A stretch of 64,000 nucleotides of DNA from Pontibacter roseus DSM 17521 (GTDB lineage: Bacteria; Bacteroidota; Bacteroidia; Cytophagales; Hymenobacteraceae): positions 310,001-374,000 of the forward strand of contig NZ_KB890761.1 in assembly GCF_000373265.1 (NCBI RefSeq). The letters run 5' to 3'. A program made the position numbers and the translations under genes. The notes below the pieces were generated by a model. It searched no databases. It was not told where the DNA came from and saw nothing but the letters and a program-made list of their open reading frames with translations. Of this stretch, positions 1 to 9,398 are shown one piece after another (the stretch's first letter is position 1; every line of letters begins with the position of its first letter).

Positions 1-455
1 TCAGCCTGGAGCTGGGAGCCATCCTGCAGGGTGCGCCCGATTCAGATGCGGAGCACCTGAAGCAATTCGGCGACAATGTGGGCATCGCCTTTCAACTGCG
101 CGACGACTTGTTGGACGTGTATGGCGACAAGGACAAGTTTGGCAAGCAGGTGGGTGGCGACATCCTTTCCGACAAGAAAACCTTCCTGATGCTGACGGCG
201 CTGGAGCAGGCCAGCCCGGAGCAGCTGCAGACCATCTTGGACTGGCGCGACAACACGGCGGCAGGTATAACCGAAGAAAAAGTACAAGCCGTGACGGCCA
301 TATACGACCAACTCCACATACGCCAGCAGACCGAGCAGCAGATTGATTTCTATTTCCAGGAGGCGTTGCGGCATCTGGAAGCCGTGCAGGTACCGGACGA
401 GCGAAAGAGTACCCTGCGCAGCCTGGCCCTGCAACTCATGGAGCGGGATTCATAA
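1..455 (+). CDS. Polyprenyl synthetase family protein, C-terminal part (cut by window edge)
   Basis: This is the last ~150 residues of a trans-isoprenyl diphosphate synthase; the reading frame is open back to base 3 and the start lies outside the window. These all-helical enzymes chain isopentenyl diphosphate onto an allylic diphosphate to make quinone or other polyprenyl precursors. The second aspartate-rich motif is visible in FQLRDDLLDVYGD, preceded by a typical helix with LGAILQGAP and followed by the conserved lysine-rich GGDILSDKKTFL segment that closes the active site. Chain length (farnesyl, geranylgeranyl, octaprenyl) cannot be told because the first DDxxD region is missing. It ends 125 bases before the rhomboid gene. 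A prenyl-using enzyme of the PcrB family is coded near 60.5 kb, but no direct link is shown. Confidence 0.93.
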   Translation, partial: SLELGAILQGAPDSDAEHLKQFGDNVGIAFQLRDDLLDVYGDKDKFGKQVGGDILSDKKTFLMLTALEQASPEQLQTILDWRDNTAAGITEEKVQAVTAIYDQLHIRQQTEQQIDFYFQEALRHLEAVQVPDERKSTLRSLALQLMERDS

Positions 456-580
456 ATTGTCTGATTACTGAATTGTTATTCCGGCGCCATAAAATTATTG
501 ATAGTCAGAGCAGTAGGCAAGGATTATACCTTTCTAACTTTTAGCTCCCAGACTTTCTAACTCTCTAACTCTTACTTCGA

Positions 581-1207
581 ATGAGCGTTACCATCATCCT
601 GATTATCCTTACGGTGGGCATCTCCTGGTATGCCTGGAAGAACCACGACCTGATGCACAACTGGATATTCCATCCATATGCCGTGGCGCGTGATAACTCC
701 TGGCACCGCTTTATCACTTCTGGCTTTCTGCATGCCGACTTCACGCACCTGTTCTTCAACATGTTTACGCTGTATTTCTTTGGCAACGCCGTGGAAATGA
801 CCTTCGGTGCCCTTTTCGGCACGACGACTGGCATACTTATCTACCTGCTGATATACCTGGGCGGCATCATCATCTCGGATATACCTACGTACCTCAAGCA
901 CCGCAACGACCCAGCCTACCGGGCTCTGGGAGCTTCGGGAGGGGTGGCCTCTGTCGTGTTCTCCAGTATCCTGTTCTACCCAACGCAGGACATTTGCCTC
1001 TACGCCATTCTCTGCATACCAGGCTTTATACTGGGTGTGCTATACCTGATGTACTCTTATTACCAGGGCAAGCGTATGGGTGACAACATCAACCACGACG
1101 CGCATTTCTACGGCGCCGTGTATGGGCTTATCATCAGCCTGGCACTGGTGCCAAAGGCAGGTCCGCTGTTCATTGAGCAAATCAGCAACTGGCGCATGTT
1201 TGGTTAA
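581..1207 (+). CDS. Rhomboid family intramembrane serine protease
   Basis: A 208-residue polytopic membrane protein. The rhomboid signature is complete: the HxxxN-type segment HLFFNMFTLYFFG (residues 56-68), the nucleophile motif GASG (117-120, Ser119) and the catalytic His in AHFYG (His175) near the C-terminus. The catalytic Ser-His pair would cut transmembrane segments of substrate proteins within the inner membrane. Length fits the minimal six-helix bacterial form with no extra domains. The ATG start directly follows a pyrimidine-rich stretch with no Shine-Dalgarno, normal for this phylum. It stands alone, 125 bases after the polyprenyl synthetase. A second, longer rhomboid lies at 16.7-17.8 kb; the two are clearly diverged, not a recent duplication. 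Substrate unknown. Confidence 0.92.
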   Translation: MSVTIILIILTVGISWYAWKNHDLMHNWIFHPYAVARDNSWHRFITSGFLHADFTHLFFNMFTLYFFGNAVEMTFGALFGTTTGILIYLLIYLGGIIISDIPTYLKHRNDPAYRALGASGGVASVVFSSILFYPTQDICLYAILCIPGFILGVLYLMYSYYQGKRMGDNINHDAHFYGAVYGLIISLALVPKAGPLFIEQISNWRMFG

Positions 1208-1307
1208 TTTTGCCATAATTGCACTTTATTAGTATCGTTTAAACCGATAGGTTTCCTCCTTCGGCAGTTCAAATCCGTATGAATGTTAGAGAGAAGCATT
1301 CATACGG

Positions 1308-1784
1308 ATGAAAACGAAACCAACATATACTGCCCTGTGGCTCCTGCTGATTGTATCATTATTTCTGTGTGCAGGGGCTGTTACAGCGCAGGACGCGGCA
1401 CAGGCGCAACGCACCACCATCATGCAGTACGCCATAGAAGAGCGGCCCGTGCTGGCAGACCTGCTGACGGCGGCAGGGCTGGCGCCCGCCCTGTCAGGCG
1501 ATACGCCCTATACCTTACTGGCGCCGCCCGAGGAAAGCCTGCGGAAACTGAAAGGGGAACCCACTGAGAAGATACGCTCCACCTTGGCCGCGCATATCAT
1601 CAAGGGCAGCTACAAAGAAAACGAGTTTAAGGAAGGGGCCGCTATACAGGACTACAGTGGCAACCAAGTGCACGTATGCCGTAAAAAAGGGCAGACCTTG
1701 CTCAATGGTGAAGGGTTGTCGGCTAACCATAGACAAATGCGCAATGGGGTGGTGCTGGAATTGAGCGGCCTGCTGGTGCCTTAA
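1308..1784 (+). CDS. Secreted fasciclin (FAS1) domain protein
   Basis: A 158-residue exported protein. Residues 1-27 form a signal peptide (basic start, leucine/valine core, ending AVTAQ). The rest is one FAS1 domain: a leading helix with LADLLTAAGLAPAL, then the hallmark H1-like segment YTLLAPPEESLRKL, the central AAHIIKGSY and a C-terminal hydrophobic strand VVLELSGLLVP. FAS1 domains are extracellular adhesion or matrix-binding modules; the partner here is unknown. Length is that of a single domain, so it probably acts as a free periplasmic or surface protein. A longer overlapping frame begins at 1283 but loses the signal peptide and all FAS1 features, so the ATG at 1308 is chosen. Confidence 0.82.
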   Translation: MKTKPTYTALWLLLIVSLFLCAGAVTAQDAAQAQRTTIMQYAIEERPVLADLLTAAGLAPALSGDTPYTLLAPPEESLRKLKGEPTEKIRSTLAAHIIKGSYKENEFKEGAAIQDYSGNQVHVCRKKGQTLLNGEGLSANHRQMRNGVVLELSGLLVP

Positions 1785-1902
1785 CCGCAAGTGCTAGGAG
1801 ATTTTCGTCTGCCTGTGTCTGCTCAGATTTATCTAAATACCCTACTCATACTTGGTTCCGTCTAAGTCAGAAATCGACTTGTTGCGTATTAGTTAAGACC
1901 CA

Positions 1903-2346
1903 ATGGAAGACGCAACCAACTATACCGCCTCAGAGAGTACCTACACGTCCATAGCCAAGAACCTGTGCTATGAGCTCTCCTATAGTGGGCTCAAAAACAG
2001 AGTATGCTTCATCATCCATGGCTTTTGGAAAAGTAGAGAGAATGTGCCGGACTTACTCAATGACTGGGACAAAGCAATCAGATTTACCCGCCCGGGTTTC
2101 ACGGTGATTACGGACATGCGCACCATGATTACGCATCCCCAAAGCCTGAATACACTGCACGAGGAGGCTCAGATTAAGGTGAAGCAGGCTGGTGTGCTGC
2201 AAGTAGCCAACATCATGCCCACCGACAACATAGCCAAACTCCAAATCGGGTCTTTAGCTGACAAGACGCTGATTCCCTCCAGAAACTTTGCGACCGTTGA
2301 AGAGGCCGAGCAGTGGCTGGACCAACTCACGCCCCGGCTTAACTAA
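1903..2346 (+). CDS. Uncharacterised STAS/SpoIIAA-like protein
   Basis: A 147-residue soluble protein with no signal peptide or membrane segment. I do not recognise a named family with certainty. The central pattern, strand (RVCFIIHGFW), helix (LLNDWDKAIRFTR), strand (FTVITDMRTM), helix (LHEEAQIKVKQAG), strand, and a final helix EEAEQWLDQL resembles the alpha/beta STAS or SpoIIAA-like fold found in many short Bacteroidota proteins. Such proteins often act as binding partners or sensors, but no ligand can be assigned. It is monocistronic by spacing: 118 bases from the FAS1 gene and 191 bases from the permease. Confidence is high that it is a gene and low for the fold. Confidence 0.75.
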   Translation: MEDATNYTASESTYTSIAKNLCYELSYSGLKNRVCFIIHGFWKSRENVPDLLNDWDKAIRFTRPGFTVITDMRTMITHPQSLNTLHEEAQIKVKQAGVLQVANIMPTDNIAKLQIGSLADKTLIPSRNFATVEEAEQWLDQLTPRLN

Positions 2347-2537
2347 GCACCCTCGTTTGACCTTCCCTACCGCTGCATGCGGCTTCATTTCCCTTAGTGT
2401 CTCCAAAATTTTGTAACCGTACGGGTATAAATAAAGTTATACCTAGCGGTTGCTGTAACGTCATCATAGTCACGGCGCTATGCCTCTTGGCCGGTGCGCT
2501 TTTGAGCAGGCCGGCTCCATCCGAAACCTGATTTTGC

Positions 2538-4316
2538 ATGACATTTGAGATAGGCGTCGTACTGGCTGTAATAGCGACTGCTGTGGTGCTTTTCGTAAGC
2601 GAGCGGCTCTCTATTGACACCACGGCCATCCTCATCATGTCTCTGTTCATGGCGCTGGGTATACTCACGCCCGCTGAGGGACTGGCCGGCTTCAGCAACC
2701 CGGCCACTATCACGGTGGCTTGCATGTTCGTCCTCAGTTCGGCCATTTTCAAGTCAGGGGCGCTCAGCAGTGTCGGTCTGCTGCTAACACGCGTCGCACG
2801 GAAGAATAGCCTTCTTTGCCTGTTGGCTGTCATGCTCATCGCAGGCCTGCTCTCCGCTTTCATCAATGATACGGCCGTGGTGGCGCTGCTTATGCCCGTC
2901 GTGATACAGGTGGCGCGCAGCACCCGCATCAGCCCTGCCAAGCTGCTGATGCCGCTTTCCTTCGGGGCGCTGCTCGGCGGCATCTGCACCCTGATTGGAA
3001 CCTCCACGAACATATTGGTGAGCGGTATAGCTGAGGCGCAGGGAGAGCCGCCTTTCGGAATGTTCGAGCTGACGGCGGCCGGCGTTGTCTTCCTGGTGGT
3101 AGGTGCTGCCTATATGCTGTTGGTGGGCCGCTTCCTGCTGCCTAGCCGCAAAATTCCCGAGGACCTGACCGAAGACTTCAACATGGGGGACTACCTCACA
3201 GAAATCATAATTCTGCCGGATTCGCCCTCAGTAGGTGTGCCGCTACGGAGCTCCAGCCTGGTGCAGAACCTGGACATAGACGTGTTGCAGATTACCCGAG
3301 ACAAGCACAGGTTGAAAGCCACTCCCTATACCATGCTGCGGGCCAACGATGTGCTCAAGGTGCGTTGCGACGTGGAGAAGCTGAAGAAGATAAAGGAAGA
3401 GAAGGGCATCGAGTTGAAATCAGAACGGAAGTCGGTTGGCAAGGAGCTGAATGGCGGCAGCTCCAAGCTTTACGAGGCACTCATCACCCCAAACTCTTAC
3501 ATAGTAGGCAAGTCGCTGAAGGAGCTGGATTTCAGGGCGCACAACCATGGTGCCACCGTAGTGGCCATCCGCCACCGCCATGAAATCCTCCACGAGAAAC
3601 TAACACATACCAAACTCTCCTCCGGTGACGTGCTGCTGATTGCCGCTGACAAGGAGCAGGCGGCGCATCTCAAGAGCAACGAAGACATCCTGCTTGTATC
3701 CGAGACAGAAAGAAGCCACTACGATTTCAGCAAAATCCTGCCTGTGCTGGCCATAGGTATAGGCGTGATCATAACAGCGGCCACAGGCCTGGCCCACATC
3801 GTGCTGAGCGCCCTGATAGGGGTGCTGCTGCTGGTGCTGTTCAAGTGCATCCGCCTGGATGAGGTATACAAGGCTATCGAGTGGAAAGTGATTTTCATGC
3901 TGGCCGGCGTGTTGTCGATGGGCACGGCACTGGAGAAGACGGGAGCTGCGAGCCTGTTGTCTGGCTTCCTGGTGAACTCCATCGGGGAGTATGGGCCGCA
4001 CGTGTTGCTCTCGGCCTTCTTTTTCATCACGTTCATGACGACGAACTTTATGTCGAACAACGCCACGGCGGCTTTGCTGGCTCCCATCGCGATTGTGACT
4101 GCCCAGGAGATGGGGGTGAGCGTGCGCCCTTTCCTGATGGCGGTCACCTTTGCCGCCTCGCTTAGCTTCATGACGCCCATGGGCTACCAGACCAACACCA
4201 TGATTTACGGCCCCGGCAACTACCGGTTCACAGATTACCTCCGGGTGGGCACACCGCTTAACATACTCCTCTGGATAGTGGCCTCCATCATCATTCCCTA
4301 CTTCTTCCCATTTTAG
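2538..4316 (+). CDS. SLC13-family permease with two RCK_C (TrkA-C) domains
   Basis: A 592-residue transporter of the DASS/SLC13 (ion transporter superfamily) type, predicted to import dicarboxylate, sulfate or similar anions across the inner membrane. The first ~200 residues are hydrophobic helices containing the sodium/substrate hairpin motif GTSTNILVSG. Residues ~205-390 are two soluble TrkA-C domains (the second with SLKELDFRAHNHGATVVAI and DVLLIAADKEQ). The second membrane half carries the mirror motif TTNFMSNNATAALLAP and ends TNTMIYGPG near the C-terminus. Inserted TrkA-C pairs are usual in the prokaryotic branch and are thought to sense ligands. Length is full. Substrate is not decidable from sequence; no assimilation genes are adjacent. 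Confidence 0.92.
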   Translation: MTFEIGVVLAVIATAVVLFVSERLSIDTTAILIMSLFMALGILTPAEGLAGFSNPATITVACMFVLSSAIFKSGALSSVGLLLTRVARKNSLLCLLAVMLIAGLLSAFINDTAVVALLMPVVIQVARSTRISPAKLLMPLSFGALLGGICTLIGTSTNILVSGIAEAQGEPPFGMFELTAAGVVFLVVGAAYMLLVGRFLLPSRKIPEDLTEDFNMGDYLTEIIILPDSPSVGVPLRSSSLVQNLDIDVLQITRDKHRLKATPYTMLRANDVLKVRCDVEKLKKIKEEKGIELKSERKSVGKELNGGSSKLYEALITPNSYIVGKSLKELDFRAHNHGATVVAIRHRHEILHEKLTHTKLSSGDVLLIAADKEQAAHLKSNEDILLVSETERSHYDFSKILPVLAIGIGVIITAATGLAHIVLSALIGVLLLVLFKCIRLDEVYKAIEWKVIFMLAGVLSMGTALEKTGAASLLSGFLVNSIGEYGPHVLLSAFFFITFMTTNFMSNNATAALLAPIAIVTAQEMGVSVRPFLMAVTFAASLSFMTPMGYQTNTMIYGPGNYRFTDYLRVGTPLNILLWIVASIIIPYFFPF

Positions 4317-4587
4317 GAGGATTATGTTCCACGTGTGACAGGGAGAAGCCGGCCGGGCAACATATGCTCGCGACGCTCCTATAGAGCTTGCGTGACTCTT
4401 GCCTTTCGGAAACGTATTCTCCGATACCGAATCAACCCTGGCAGCTAACTGCCGTAAAATCAGGTACTTTTTGGTTCGTGTTGCCGGTTTTGCTTGTAAC
4501 GGACTGCTCTATCCTCCCATGCACAGGCGCCAGAGTGTAGGCCTGGCCTGTCTGGCGTAAATGTATCTGTTCCCAAACGTATCATGT

Positions 4588-6006
4588 ATGACGATTGCGA
4601 TTATAGGAGGGGGCCTGAGCGGCACTCTGACAGCCATACACCTTCTCAACCGCGCCTCTGGCGGCACTACCGTCTACCTGATAGAGCAGGACAGGTATAG
4701 GATGAACCGCGGCGTCGCCTATTCCAGCCAGTTGGCTTTCCAGCCACTCAACGTGCCCGCCTCGGCCATGAGCCTTTTCCCAGACAAACCGCAGGATTTC
4801 TACGAGTGGATTCTGGAACATCAGCACCGGTACAAAGGACAGTTGAAAGGCACGGTAAGCGCAACAGATTTTATCTCACGCTCTATTTTCGGCGATTACC
4901 TGAAGGCCCGGCTGCAGGACGCGGAATCAGGCGCTGCAAAAGGAGTGCGGCTCGTCAGGATTTATGACGAGGCGACTGCAGTCCGGAGGGAGGGAAAGGC
5001 GTTTCAAATCACGTTTAGGAGCAATGAAGCGATAACGGTAGAGAAAGCAGTCTTGGCGCCTGGCAACTTCCCGCCGGGGCATCTGCCTATACCTACCCAG
5101 GCATTCTACGGCAACAGCCGGTATGTGGCGTCGCCCTGGGCGGCCAAGGGCCTTTCCGATTTGCCGGCCGACGCGCCGGTGCTCCTCATTGGCTCGAGCC
5201 TCACGATGGTGGACCTGGTAGGCAGCCTGCAGGCACAGGGCCATAGAGGCAAGGTATACGTCGTGTCGCGGCATGGGCTGCTGCCGCAGCCGTTCGATGT
5301 GAATACGCCGCCATACCCCAGGCTGGCTATTCCGCAAAATGCCCCCTTGTCTGCCCTGGATTTGTTCCGCTTCGTCAGGAATGAGATAGGGCAAGCCGTC
5401 GCGAATGGCTATACCTGGCGGAGTGTGCTGGATGCGATGCGGGAGGATATACCGGCTATCTGGCAGGCGCTGCCGACACAGGAGAGGGAGCGCTTCCTGC
5501 GCCATATCCGGCCTTACTGGGAAACACACCGCCACCGCATGCCCGCCGCTTCCTATGACCTGCTCCAGCGCCTGCAGGCACAGGATAAGCTGGAGGTGCT
5601 GGCGGCCACCTTGATTGATATGCAGGATACAGGCGATGCGGTTCTTGTCACCATCAAAAGAAGAGGAGAGGCTATCCAGGAGAAGCTGGCGGTATACAGA
5701 GTCATCAACTGCACAGGCCCGCAATGCGACTTCACAAAAGTAGAAATGCCGCTCATGCGCCAATTACTGGCAGATGGCCTGCTGCAGCCTGACGCTTTTC
5801 GGTTGGGGTTGCTCACGTCGCACAATGGCACCCTGCTGGATGAGCGAGGCACACCCATCACCGGTCTGTTCACGCTGGGGCCACCGCGGAAGGCGATGCT
5901 ATACGAGTCCACGGCGCTGCGCGAGATACGCCAACAGGCCCGGGAACTGGTGCAGGAGCTGCTGCAGGGGGACAATGCACTCCTCAGAGCTGTTCAGGTA
6001 GCCTGA
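4588..6006 (+). CDS. FAD/NAD(P)-binding protein (NAD_binding_9 family)
   Basis: A 472-residue flavoprotein-like enzyme. The start is set at the second ATG (4588) because the protein then opens with MTIAIIGGGLSGTL, a Rossmann GxGxxG for FAD at the extreme N-terminus; an in-frame ATG at 4561 would add nine residues. A second dinucleotide site follows near residue 205 (VLLIGSSLTMVDLVG), with VINCTGP late in the protein, as in the HcaE/YdhS-like group of putative FAD oxidoreductases. Residue MSLFPDKPQDFYEWI segment is also typical of that group. It is probably cytosolic. The reaction is unknown. It is flanked by about 270 bases on the 5' side where I see no gene, and is not in an obvious operon. 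Confidence 0.85.
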   Translation: MTIAIIGGGLSGTLTAIHLLNRASGGTTVYLIEQDRYRMNRGVAYSSQLAFQPLNVPASAMSLFPDKPQDFYEWILEHQHRYKGQLKGTVSATDFISRSIFGDYLKARLQDAESGAAKGVRLVRIYDEATAVRREGKAFQITFRSNEAITVEKAVLAPGNFPPGHLPIPTQAFYGNSRYVASPWAAKGLSDLPADAPVLLIGSSLTMVDLVGSLQAQGHRGKVYVVSRHGLLPQPFDVNTPPYPRLAIPQNAPLSALDLFRFVRNEIGQAVANGYTWRSVLDAMREDIPAIWQALPTQERERFLRHIRPYWETHRHRMPAASYDLLQRLQAQDKLEVLAATLIDMQDTGDAVLVTIKRRGEAIQEKLAVYRVINCTGPQCDFTKVEMPLMRQLLADGLLQPDAFRLGLLTSHNGTLLDERGTPITGLFTLGPPRKAMLYESTALREIRQQARELVQELLQGDNALLRAVQVA

Positions 6007-6125
6007 TACTGCTCTGGCCAACAGCAGCAGGTATAGCCTGTATAGGAACAGCATGCTTCAGTAATGCAGATTCAGAAATACGGACCGTGCCAACGCCGCC
6101 TAAACCGGTACACATTGCATAGCCT

Positions 6126-6224
6126 ATGGGAGAAGACCTGCTTTTGATTTTTCTGGCCATCCTGAGCCTCACGTCGGTGGTGCTGATTTGGCATTTCATG
6201 GCCGAAGATGATTCTGTCGATTGA
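6126..6224 (+). CDS. Possible 32-residue single-span membrane protein
   Basis: A short open frame starting at ATG 6126 encodes 32 residues: four polar residues, one ~19-residue hydrophobic helix (LLLIFLAILSLTSVVLIW) and an acidic tail ending in FMAEDDSVD. The charge pattern and clean transmembrane segment argue for a real small inner-membrane protein, but no homologue can be named and there is no ribosome binding site. It lies between two convergent genes, in a 281-base space otherwise holding only a copy of the dispersed AGGTATAG motif (6030). It could be a chance frame. Conservation in related genomes would decide it. Confidence 0.35.
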   Translation: MGEDLLLIFLAILSLTSVVLIWHFMAEDDSVD

Positions 6225-6287
6225 ACCCAGCCAACGTTCAGGGCCCGCATGCGTCACAACTGGTATAGCGCATGCCCCCAGCTATAC

Positions 6288-8144
6288 CTACAGATACCCT
6301 TTTGCCTGCAGCGCAAACAGCTCGGCGTACTTGCCGTTCTGGGCCAGCAACTCCTCATGCGAACCTAGTTCCTTCAACTGCCCCTGCTCCAGAAACAGAA
6401 TGCGGTCAGCCATGCGCACCGTGGAGAAGCGGTGGGAGATGAGCACGGCGGTCTTGCCCGCAATCAACTCCGAGAAACGGATGAACACCTCATGCTCCGC
6501 GCGTGCATCCAGCGCCGAGGTAGGCTCATCCAAAATAAGCAGCTGCGCGTCACGCATGTAGGCCCGTGCTAATGCCACCTTCTGCCATTCCCCACCCGAC
6601 AATTCCACGCCTTTGTTGAAGCGCTTGCCCAGCACCTGCTCGTACCCATCGGGAAGGCGCTGTATCACCGGGTCTGCCAGGCTCTTCTGCGCCGAGCCCT
6701 GTATGCGCTCTTTGTCGCTGATGTTGCTGATTTGCCCAATGGCGATGTTGTCGGAGGCCGTCATCTGGAAGCGCACATAATCCTGGAAGATAATGCCCAC
6801 CTGGTGTCGCAAATCGTTGAGGTCGTACTCCCGCAGGTCGATTCCATCCAATAGTATTCGCCCCTCCGTGGGTTCGTACAGCCTTGCCAGCAGCTTCACC
6901 AAAGTGGTCTTGCCGGCTCCGTTCTCGCCCACCAGCGCCAGTTTCTCCCCGGCCCGCAAGTGGAAGGAGAGGTGGCGCACTGCCCAGCGCTCGCTGTTGT
7001 GGTACTTGAAGCCGACATCCTCGAACGTGAAGCCTTCCTGGATGGGCCGCGGCACTTGCAGTGGGTTGGCAGGCGGCGTAATCTGAGGCTGCAGCTCCAG
7101 AAAGTCGAAGAGGTCCTGCAGGTATAGCGCGCTCTCGGCAATCTGAGAAAAGCGCGTCATGATGCCCTGCAACAAACCGCGCATGCTGCTGAAGGAGCCC
7201 GCCAGGAACGTGAGCGTACCCACGGTGATGGCGCCTGCCACGGTCTGGAACAAAATGAAGATGTAGGCGCCGTAGTAGGCAAGCGTACCCAAGGCGGAGA
7301 GGGCGCTGCCCCACACCGCCCGCCGCACAATCAGTCCCTTGTTCAGGTCGTAGTAACGGTCAGAGAGCTGCTTGAAGCGGCTGGAGAGGAAGCCCGAAAG
7401 GTTGAAGGTCTTGATTTCCTTAGCCGTCTCGTCGCTGGCGCCGATGTAGCGCAGGTAGTCAAGCTCGCGACGCTCGGGCGTCCAGGAGCGGGAGAGGGAG
7501 TAGGTGCGTTCGTTGAAGTGCGTCTCGCCCAGGAAGGAAGGAATCACAGCCACCAGCAGGATGAGGATGAGCCAAGGGTTGAACGCAATCAGACCCACCG
7601 CCAGAAAAGCGATGGTGACCATGTCCTGCAGTTGCGAGAGTACCTGCGACATGAGCACCACCCGCGTCACCGTCTGCCGCCGCGCCCGCTCCAGCTTATC
7701 GTAGAAGGTGGCATCCTCGAACTGCGCCAGGTCCAGCTTGGCGGCGTGCTCAATGAGGGCCACGGAGGTTCTGTTCGAGAACAAATCGCCCAGCAGGCTG
7801 TCGAGCAGGGTGATGCCGCGGTTAATCAAATCAGAAACGAGGGCCAGCCCCAGTTCCACGGCCACCAGCAGCCACAGGAAACTCAAATCCCGCTCGCCCG
7901 TCACGTCAATCAGCCGGATGACCTCATCAATAATCAGCTTGCCCACATAAAGCATGGCCAACGGCAAAGAGGCCTTAATCAGGCGCAGCAGCATGTTCCC
8001 GACGGTCATCGCCTTGCTCGTCTCCCATATCAGCCGGAAAAACTTGGGCAGGTTCCGCAGGGCGCCCATCTGCTCCCGGAAGCTCTTCTTCTCCTGGTTG
8101 GCCTTGGAGGAGGCCGCTCTTGCTCCTTTTCTGATAGAATCCAT
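6288..8144 (-). CDS. ABC transporter, fused permease and ATP-binding protein
   Basis: A 618-residue half-transporter of the exporter type, which would work as a homodimer. Residues ~35-330 form the six-helix transmembrane domain; ~360-615 form the nucleotide-binding domain with Walker A GENGAGKTTLVKL, Q-loop at IIFQDY, signature LSGGEWQKVALARA, Walker B LLILDEPTSALD and the H-loop ISHRFSTV. The Q-loop region and the long charged N-terminus are typical of the lipid/peptide/multidrug exporter group. Substrate is unknown; no peptide or polysaccharide genes flank it. It converges with the flavoprotein gene and is divergent from the lipoprotein gene at 8335, the shared 190-base space carrying two CTATACCT motif copies (8175, 8208). 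Confidence 0.93.
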   Translation of the reverse strand: MDSIRKGARAASSKANQEKKSFREQMGALRNLPKFFRLIWETSKAMTVGNMLLRLIKASLPLAMLYVGKLIIDEVIRLIDVTGERDLSFLWLLVAVELGLALVSDLINRGITLLDSLLGDLFSNRTSVALIEHAAKLDLAQFEDATFYDKLERARRQTVTRVVLMSQVLSQLQDMVTIAFLAVGLIAFNPWLILILLVAVIPSFLGETHFNERTYSLSRSWTPERRELDYLRYIGASDETAKEIKTFNLSGFLSSRFKQLSDRYYDLNKGLIVRRAVWGSALSALGTLAYYGAYIFILFQTVAGAITVGTLTFLAGSFSSMRGLLQGIMTRFSQIAESALYLQDLFDFLELQPQITPPANPLQVPRPIQEGFTFEDVGFKYHNSERWAVRHLSFHLRAGEKLALVGENGAGKTTLVKLLARLYEPTEGRILLDGIDLREYDLNDLRHQVGIIFQDYVRFQMTASDNIAIGQISNISDKERIQGSAQKSLADPVIQRLPDGYEQVLGKRFNKGVELSGGEWQKVALARAYMRDAQLLILDEPTSALDARAEHEVFIRFSELIAGKTAVLISHRFSTVRMADRILFLEQGQLKELGSHEELLAQNGKYAELFALQAKGYL

Positions 8145-8334
8145 ACGCTATTTACGTGCCTGTTCCGGCAATAGCTATACCTGCCAGCGTGCACATTGTT
8201 CACGCCGCTATACCTGCCGCTGCACGCTTGAATATAGTATTTCGCTATATTTATTCACGGGCAGGCAGCAACAGACGCAATGCTGCACGATGTTTGAGGT
8301 CCAACCGTTCATCATCCACCCTGACAACCCGAAT

Positions 8335-9273
8335 ATGAAAAAACACTTACGCATAACCCTGTCGCTGACAGCCCTTTTGCTGGCAGGTTGCACCAGCGAC
8401 TTCTACCCGGCCGTGGACGAGCGGCTCACCACTCTACCTGTGCAACCCCATAACAAGGAAGTGGAAGTGTTCTTCGCGGGGGAGTGGCCGAAAGAGGAGT
8501 ATGTGAAGCTGGCTGCACTAGAAGCCCGAGGCGGTGAGAGCACTCCCTACATCACCTTGATTAACGACCTGAAAGCCAGAGCAAATGCCCATGGAGCCGA
8601 TGCGCTGGTGGTGCAGGGGAAAGGCCACATCACCGACGTGCACTCCTCCGCCGACCATATGGTGAGCACCACAGCCACCAGCACCCTGACAGGTATAGCC
8701 ATCAAGTACAGAAAGAACCTGGACCTGGGGCTGATGCCTAAGTTGCAACACATAGAACTGTATGATTCCAAAGTCCAGGCTTTCAAGCCACTGCTGAACC
8801 TGCAGCTGGGCGTAGGGGGCGACATCACAGGAAAAGAAGAACTGCTCCAGAATGCCTTTAACTTCTACAAGGTATACGTGCAGGAGTACACCCCGCGCAA
8901 CCTGTTGCAGGAGCACGGCCGCAATTGGCAGGAGCGGCGGCAGGAAGGCTTTGTTGTGGAGCGGCAGCTATCCTTCGACGGCATTTTGCAGAAGCGCATG
9001 CGGTTCAACTACAACGCGCACCGGCAGTTGCAGCAGGTGGTTATAGAAAAATCGGGCAGGCAGCCAGAGGAGGTGCAGTATACCTATAATGAGGCCGGGC
9101 AGCTCACAACGCGCAGCATCAACCGGGATAAGAAGCCATACCTGCGCGAGGACTATACCTACGATGCGGACGGCAAGGTAAGCGAGGTGCAGCTTCACAT
9201 CGCCACGAAGAACGGGCAGGAGCCGCTGCTGAGAAGCACCTTCGCCTACTACACCTGGGAAGAAATCCGATAG
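8335..9273 (+). CDS. Lipoprotein with YD-like repeat strands
   Basis: A 312-residue predicted lipoprotein. The start at 8335 is fixed by a lipoprotein signal peptide: MKKHLRITLSLTALLLAGC, with the lipobox LAGC and Cys19 as lipidated residue. An in-frame extension to 7954 overlaps the divergent ABC gene and would bury the signal, so it is rejected. The first half is an unknown globular domain; the second half has antiparallel-type repeats resembling YD/RHS strands (RMRFNYNAHRQLQ, VQYTYNEAGQLTTR, DYTYDADGKVSEV). Such repeats often sit in surface proteins of this phylum. Function unknown. It starts a run of exported-protein genes on the same strand (YwqK/TonB-C at 9.4 kb, NTF2-like at 10.2 kb). 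Confidence 0.78.
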   Translation: MKKHLRITLSLTALLLAGCTSDFYPAVDERLTTLPVQPHNKEVEVFFAGEWPKEEYVKLAALEARGGESTPYITLINDLKARANAHGADALVVQGKGHITDVHSSADHMVSTTATSTLTGIAIKYRKNLDLGLMPKLQHIELYDSKVQAFKPLLNLQLGVGGDITGKEELLQNAFNFYKVYVQEYTPRNLLQEHGRNWQERRQEGFVVERQLSFDGILQKRMRFNYNAHRQLQQVVIEKSGRQPEEVQYTYNEAGQLTTRSINRDKKPYLREDYTYDADGKVSEVQLHIATKNGQEPLLRSTFAYYTWEEIR

Positions 9274-9398
9274 GTTATACCTGCCAGGCCAACGTACGGT
9301 ACTTCTTTTTCGGAGAGGCTATACCTGTGTGCTGTCGTAGTGTGGAAAGAATCTATATATTTAGCCTGCAATATCAGGATATAACTATTCAACAGATT

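Noticed and set aside
8335-9273. RHS/toxin delivery system
   Set aside because: The YD-like strands are few and there is no toxin tip or immunity gene nearby; only a lipoprotein can be supported.
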